DNA from: Lentisphaerota bacterium
GTDB lineage: Bacteria > Verrucomicrobiota > Kiritimatiellia > RFP12 > UBA1067
Assembly (NCBI GenBank): GCA_015061765.1
Contig: SUVZ01000114.1
Location: 1 to 9,948, forward strand
DNA length: 9,948 nt
Direction of reading: 5' to 3'
The notes below the pieces were generated by a model that did not search any database, was not told the DNA's origin, and worked only from the letters and a program-made list of their open reading frames with translations. The position numbers were made by a program, and so were the translations under genes. Shown piece by piece: positions 7,919 through 9,948 of the stretch; within the stretch, counting starts at the first letter, position 1; every line of letters begins with the position of its first letter.

Positions 7919-8251
7919 ATGAAGAAACTATGGTCTAAAATCCGCTCTTGGTTCGCGGCTGTTTTTTGTCGCGAAACGGTCGCCAAGGTATGGGAGATTA
8001 TCTTCGGCAAGGTGAAAACCTCGATCGGCGAACTTCTTTCCGATCCTGCGCTTATGAACCAGGCTTTTGAACTCTCCAAGTCGCTCGTCGTGAAAGACGG
8101 CACTGCTTCGGAAAAGGCGGAAGCCTTCAACGCTGCGCTTAAAGCCTGGGCGATTGCAGAAGGTTACGAAATCGGTACAGCTGCGCTCAATGTAATTCGC
8201 GAAACGGCTTATGCCGCGGTCAAAGCGGAATCCGAAGCTGTTGTAGACTGA
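7919..8251 (+). CDS. Small amphipathic phage protein of unknown function
   Basis: The protein has 110 residues. An AAAGG site eight bases upstream supports the ATG at 7919. It begins 22 bases after the spanin-like gene and is the last gene before the branched RNA element. The N-terminus MKKLWSKIRSWFAAVFCRETVAKVWEIIFGKV is a basic, Trp/Phe-rich amphipathic helix rather than a clean transmembrane span. The remainder is Ala/Glu-rich and helical (SEKAEAFNAALKAWAIAEGYEIG...). Position beside the putative spanin and length resemble accessory lysis or holin-region proteins, but there is no diagnostic holin segment, so no function is assigned. Confidence 0.6.
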   Translation: MKKLWSKIRSWFAAVFCRETVAKVWEIIFGKVKTSIGELLSDPALMNQAFELSKSLVVKDGTASEKAEAFNAALKAWAIAEGYEIGTAALNVIRETAYAAVKAESEAVVD

Positions 8252-8262
8252 AACCTTACTTT

Positions 8263-8335
8263 CCCTCTTATGGCAATCAGAAAAGATTAGGTGTTTCTCG
8301 TTGACTTTAGCACCGCGCCATAAGAGGGTTTTTAT
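8263..8335 (+). terminator. Branched hairpin with T-run: intrinsic terminator or structured leader RNA
   Basis: A perfect 12-base inverted repeat, CCCTCTTATGGC (8263-8274) and GCCATAAGAGGG (8317-8328), is followed directly by TTTTT. This is the layout of a Rho-independent terminator on the + strand. The enclosed 42 bases can form two more helices: AATC/GATT (8275-8278 with 8285-8288) and GGTGTT/AGCACC (8290-8295 with 8309-8314, one G-U pair), giving a three-way junction. It lies in the 103-base gap between the small amphipathic protein and the head gene, so it may end the tail/lysis transcript. No convincing promoter follows before the head gene at 8355, so partial read-through or a regulatory role is also possible. 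Confidence 0.65.
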
Positions 8336-8354
8336 CATTAAGAAAGGATATCTC

Positions 8355-9572
8355 ATGACACCGAGTGAAGTATTGCTCAGAAGGAATCTTGTCGCCTCCG
8401 GCTTGTCTTCAGCCGAATGGTCGGCCTGGCCTGCCGCCGTACGCGATCGGGCGTTCTTCTCCTCGCGCGTCGAGTCGGTGAGATTCCTTGAAACTTGCCG
8501 GACTCGCCTCGCGCAACTCCTCGACGGAGCGAAGAATAAAGACGGCGCGATAACTTCGCGCGCTCAAGTCGTTTCCGATATTATGAGAGCCGCCCGTGAT
8601 GCAGGAATTGCCCAGGGAACAGAATCGCTGACAGACCCCGGCAGCGTCGCCCGCGCAAACGTCATTATCGACACAAACGCCGCTATGGCGGCAGGTTACG
8701 CAAGAGCACAGGAATCCAACACCCTTGGCGCCCGTCTCGCTTTTCCGGCGCAGGAACTGGTTCGGATTGAAGAACGAGTGAAACCTAGAGACTGGCGGAC
8801 TAAGTGGGTTGGCAAAGGAGGCAAGCTGTATCAAGGACGCATGATTGCATTAAAAGAGGATCCGATATGGATTGCAATATCGAGGTTTAAACAACCCTAC
8901 CCGCCGTTTGATTTTAATTCCGGCATGGGACTCGATGATGTTTCCTATGACGAGGCTGTCAAGCTTGGCGTTATGGAAGAAGATTATCAACCCCCGGATA
9001 AATCACCCTTAAAAGCCTTTAATGAAAGTCTTGAAGCCGACTTGAAGTTCAAAACAAACCGCAAACTCTTTGATGACTTACATCGGATCTTTGGAGACCA
9101 GATTCGACACGAAGGCGGTACAATTCATTGGCGGCATGATGCAATAAAAGAAGCCTTTATTTCTCGCAAACCGTTTACAATGGATATTGGCGAAGCAAGT
9201 CCAAAGCTAATGTCTTTACTACCGAATGAACATCTTCAAAAACAGGTGTCAGGCAAGCAATTTGTATTAAATGAAGAGTGGCTTAATAAGAAGCGCTCAA
9301 ACGGCAAAGACCACCGATCTCATTTTATCCCACTGGAAGACGACGATCGCAACATCCCTCTTGAGATTTCCGATCTTGAGTTAATACCCGCCATCTACCA
9401 TGAACCCGACTATGTAGAACCCGGAGGAACGGATGATACTTTTGTATGCGTTATGGCTGATGGGAACGGGGATTTTTACAGACTTGTTCTTGATGCAAAA
9501 AAGAAGATTCGCGTAAAGTCTTTTTACAAACGGAAATTCAGTATTGAAGAAGGCGGAAACGACAAAAAATAA
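8355..9572 (+). CDS. Mu gpF-like head morphogenesis protein with C-terminal PBECR-type nuclease-like domain
   Basis: The protein has 405 residues. The ATG at 8355 is chosen because AAGAAAGGA (8340-8348) precedes it; a TTG at 8301 would start inside the hairpin. Residues 1-250 match the Mu gpF/SPP1 gp7 minor head protein pattern: a helical N-terminus, IIDTNAAMAAGYA (104-116), AFPAQELVR, PRDWRTKW, GRMIALKEDPIWIAISRF, PYPPFDFNSGMG (181-192) and a following AFNESLEADL. These proteins sit at the portal and help capsid assembly. Residues about 275-400 differ in composition and resemble the phage-associated barnase/EndoU/colicin E5-D/RelE-like (PBECR) domains often fused to such head proteins: HRSH (320-323), ISDLELIPAIYHEPDYV (338-354) and a basic VKSFYKRKF (387-395). 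Nuclease activity is an inference, because the catalytic residues cannot be assigned by eye. Confidence 0.8.
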   Translation: MTPSEVLLRRNLVASGLSSAEWSAWPAAVRDRAFFSSRVESVRFLETCRTRLAQLLDGAKNKDGAITSRAQVVSDIMRAARDAGIAQGTESLTDPGSVARANVIIDTNAAMAAGYARAQESNTLGARLAFPAQELVRIEERVKPRDWRTKWVGKGGKLYQGRMIALKEDPIWIAISRFKQPYPPFDFNSGMGLDDVSYDEAVKLGVMEEDYQPPDKSPLKAFNESLEADLKFKTNRKLFDDLHRIFGDQIRHEGGTIHWRHDAIKEAFISRKPFTMDIGEASPKLMSLLPNEHLQKQVSGKQFVLNEEWLNKKRSNGKDHRSHFIPLEDDDRNIPLEISDLELIPAIYHEPDYVEPGGTDDTFVCVMADGNGDFYRLVLDAKKKIRVKSFYKRKFSIEEGGNDKK

Positions 9573-9643
9573 TTCCAGATTTGCCGACAGATTTGTGATA
9601 CCGAACCTCAATGTCGGTCGCGCCTCCGAGGGATTTCTGGAAT
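9572..9643 (+). promoter_or_regulatory. Possible RNA structure over the gpG-like ribosome-binding site
   Basis: ATTCCAGA (9572-9579) and TCTGGAAT (9636-9643) form an 8-bp inverted repeat whose 3' arm includes the first two bases of the ATG at 9642. Inside it, GCCGACA (9583-9589) can pair with TGTCGGT (9612-9618) with one G-U pair, and CCT (9623-9625) with AGG inside the GAGGGA ribosome-binding site (9628-9633). The structure could limit translation initiation until ribosomes leaving the head gene open it. The stems are short, so chance is not excluded. Confidence 0.35.
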
Positions 9644-9948
9644 GCCCGAAATTATACCACTTTCCCAACCTAAAAAGCAACCGCAAATGGCAACCTCCAT
9701 CAACTTCGATTTACAGGCCTTTGAAGCCTCTCATGAAGAGGCGAAAAAAGTCTATTATAAACTTGACGAATACACATCCCGAAAGACCTTGATTGAAGCA
9801 GGAAGTAAAGGTCTTTTGAACGCTCTTTTAAAGCACTTTGCAATGCGCGAAAAAGAGCCGCGAAAAAGCTCTGGGTTTCCGTGCTTCGGCCTGCAATATC
9901 CGAAACGGTATTTTTGGCGAGGAACTCGAGGTCTTTCAGTCGCTGAAA
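9642..9948 (+). CDS. Mu gpG-like phage virion morphogenesis protein (3' partial)
   Basis: The frame runs open from the ATG at 9642 to the window end (102 residues). GAGGGA eight bases upstream supports this start; an in-frame ATG at 9687 has no good ribosome-binding site. The visible part reads TSINFDLQAFEASHEEAKKVYYKLDEYTSRKTLIEAG, then GLLNALLKHFAMREKEPRK, then YPKRYFWRGTRGLSVAE. A helical start, an L..HF segment, a basic/Pro stretch and a K-R-x-F-W element followed by S-V is the pattern of phage virion morphogenesis (Mu gpG-type) proteins. In Mu, gpG directly follows gpF, and the same order is seen here. The family call rests on motif pattern and position only, because the C-terminal half is outside the window. 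Confidence 0.6.
   Translation, partial: MPEIIPLSQPKKQPQMATSINFDLQAFEASHEEAKKVYYKLDEYTSRKTLIEAGSKGLLNALLKHFAMREKEPRKSSGFPCFGLQYPKRYFWRGTRGLSVAE

Noticed and set aside
8263..8328. Hammerhead or other self-cleaving ribozyme in the three-way junction
   Set aside because: The conserved hammerhead core (CUGAUGA and GAAA) is absent on both strands. No other ribozyme core was recognised.
8301..8338. Promoter with TTGACT (8301) and TATCAT (8333)
   Set aside because: The boxes are 26 bases apart, far from the usual 17, and closer -10 candidates are poor.
8301..8354. TTG start for the head gene giving 18 extra residues
   Set aside because: The start would lie inside the hairpin element with no ribosome-binding site. 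The ATG at 8355 has a good one, and the extra residues are encoded by the terminator stem.
1..9948. tRNA genes, CRISPR arrays, insertion sequences and attachment sites
   Set aside because: None was seen on reading both strands. There are no cloverleaf-like sequences with tRNA landmarks, no regularly spaced short repeats, no transposase and no integrase.

Overview
The window is a compact, one-direction stretch of a tailed-phage genome or prophage. Every supported gene is on the + strand, gaps are mostly 0-25 bases, and two gene pairs overlap by ATGA. The strongest phage signals are a Mu gpF-like head morphogenesis protein (8355-9572) followed by the start of a probable Mu gpG-like virion morphogenesis protein (9642 to the window end), the same order as in Mu. 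Tail or receptor-binding proteins occupy the left half. The host cannot be fixed from sequence alone. An exosortase-type protein and secreted fibre-like proteins suggest a Gram-negative, possibly PVC-group (Lentisphaerota, Kiritimatiellota or Verrucomicrobiota), gut-type bacterium; this is inference.

Layout from the left. Bases 2-868 are the 3' end of a tail-type protein that finishes in a Gly- and Cys-rich tail. Bases 890-2449 and 2460-4112 are two tandem paralogues with near-identical architecture: a gap-free conserved N-terminal part of about 245 residues, an unrelated central cassette, and a conserved C-terminal part. Bases 4124-6115 encode a fibre-like protein with a BppU-like N-terminal region that unexpectedly starts with a signal peptide. 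Bases 6117-7049 encode a compact exosortase/archaeosortase-like membrane core with the Cys, Arg and His signature, continuous with an internal signal-peptide-like segment and an exported domain. Bases 7046-7462 encode a small secreted protein. Bases 7459-7896 encode a protein with an internal lipobox (spanin-like). Bases 7919-8251 encode a small amphipathic protein. A branched RNA element with a 12-bp closing stem and a T-run (8263-8335) separates this block from the head genes.

The head protein has a GC-rich gpF-like N-terminal half and a much more AT-rich C-terminal half that resembles the phage-associated barnase/EndoU/colicin/RelE-like (PBECR) nucleases. It looks like a structural protein carrying a toxin-like domain. 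A second possible branched RNA structure lies between it and the gpG-like gene, over that gene's ribosome-binding site and start codon.

The most novel-looking part is 4124-7896: four consecutive, coupled genes, three with Sec-type signal sequences and one with a lipobox, built around an exosortase-like protein inside a phage tail/lysis region. A reasonable hypothesis is a phage-encoded envelope or surface module that displays or processes fibre-like proteins. The sequence does not prove this.
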